A stretch of 6,366 nucleotides of DNA from Clostridia bacterium. GTDB lineage: Bacteria; Bacillota; Clostridia; Oscillospirales; CAG-272. Below are positions 6,311 through 6,366 of the stretch, piece after piece. The stretch is from NCBI GenBank assembly GCA_017457465.1, contig JAFTHJ010000114.1, positions 1-6,366 of the forward strand. The letters run 5' to 3'. Made by a program: the position numbers and the translations under genes. Each line of letters opens with the position of its first letter. Position 1 is the first letter of the stretch. The notes under the pieces are model-generated. The model worked only from the letters and a program-made list of their open reading frames with translations, searched no databases and was not told where the DNA came from.

Positions 6311-6366
6311 GAATAAAAATTTCGGGGGGATTTTCGGGCATAGTCCGAATATTACAGAGACACACA
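6311..6366. other. Non-coding edge segment upstream of the leftward promoter
   Basis: I see no gene here on either strand. The segment has a C-rich/G-rich pair (CCCCG at 6302-6306 and CGGGG at 6323-6327, 16-base loop) and a small TTCGG/CCGAA repeat (6334-6338 and 6345-6349). Either could be chance or part of the upstream end of the preceding unit on the minus strand. Confidence 0.3.

Noticed and set aside
6241..6362. GAGACA present at both 6241-6246 and 6357-6362, considered as a target-site duplication
   Set aside because: A six-base match 116 bases apart is easily chance, and there are no transposon ends or transposase between the copies.
5925..6365. Long minus-strand open frame at the right edge (146 codons)
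   Set aside because: It runs through the leftward promoter and RBS and then antisense to the clearly coding A domain; its translation shows no recognisable motif, so it is a shadow frame.
1..6366. CRISPR arrays, tRNA or rRNA genes, tandem repeats
   Set aside because: None seen; the window is almost entirely coding, without regularly spaced repeats or recognisable RNA gene cores.

Overview
The window is an AT-rich bacterial segment. All six protein-coding genes run left to right and are closely spaced (gaps of 27, 80, 13, 4 and 49 bases), most behind clear AGGAG- or GGAG-type ribosome binding sites. No terminator is visible between them, so they look like one operon cut at both window edges. 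The strong Shine-Dalgarno sites, base composition and promoter style suggest a Firmicute, probably an anaerobic Clostridia-type bacterium. This is inferred from style only; no taxonomic marker gene is present.

Left part (1-3798): a sugar-nucleotide and glycosyltransferase block. It holds the C-terminal part of UDP-glucose 6-dehydrogenase (ugd), two related family-2 glycosyltransferases with C-terminal membrane segments, and a UDP-glucuronate decarboxylase (UDP-xylose synthase, uxs). Together the two sugar enzymes would convert UDP-glucose to UDP-glucuronate and then to UDP-xylose. The two transferases are the natural candidates to put glucuronate or xylose into a surface glycan or a glycoconjugate.

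Right part (3803-6242): two adenylate-forming proteins. The first is a stand-alone PaaK/CapK-like acyl-activating enzyme. The second carries an N-terminal Sfp-type phosphopantetheinyl transferase-like domain fused to an amino-acid adenylation (NRPS A) domain. This order is unusual, and the transferase part looks shortened and altered at its active site. The pairing suggests that an acyl or aminoacyl group is activated to decorate a glycan, or that a peptide-like product is glycosylated. That link is inference from neighbourhood.

Right edge (about 6239-6366): the A domain stops abruptly in its A4 region, and the following bases are a well-formed leftward promoter, ribosome binding site and ATG. 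That gene start points back into the A domain in antisense. This reads as a junction between two unrelated pieces: a real rearrangement (inversion, deletion or insertion) or a chimeric assembly or amplification end. The truncation of the last gene should be treated as unproven until the junction is confirmed.
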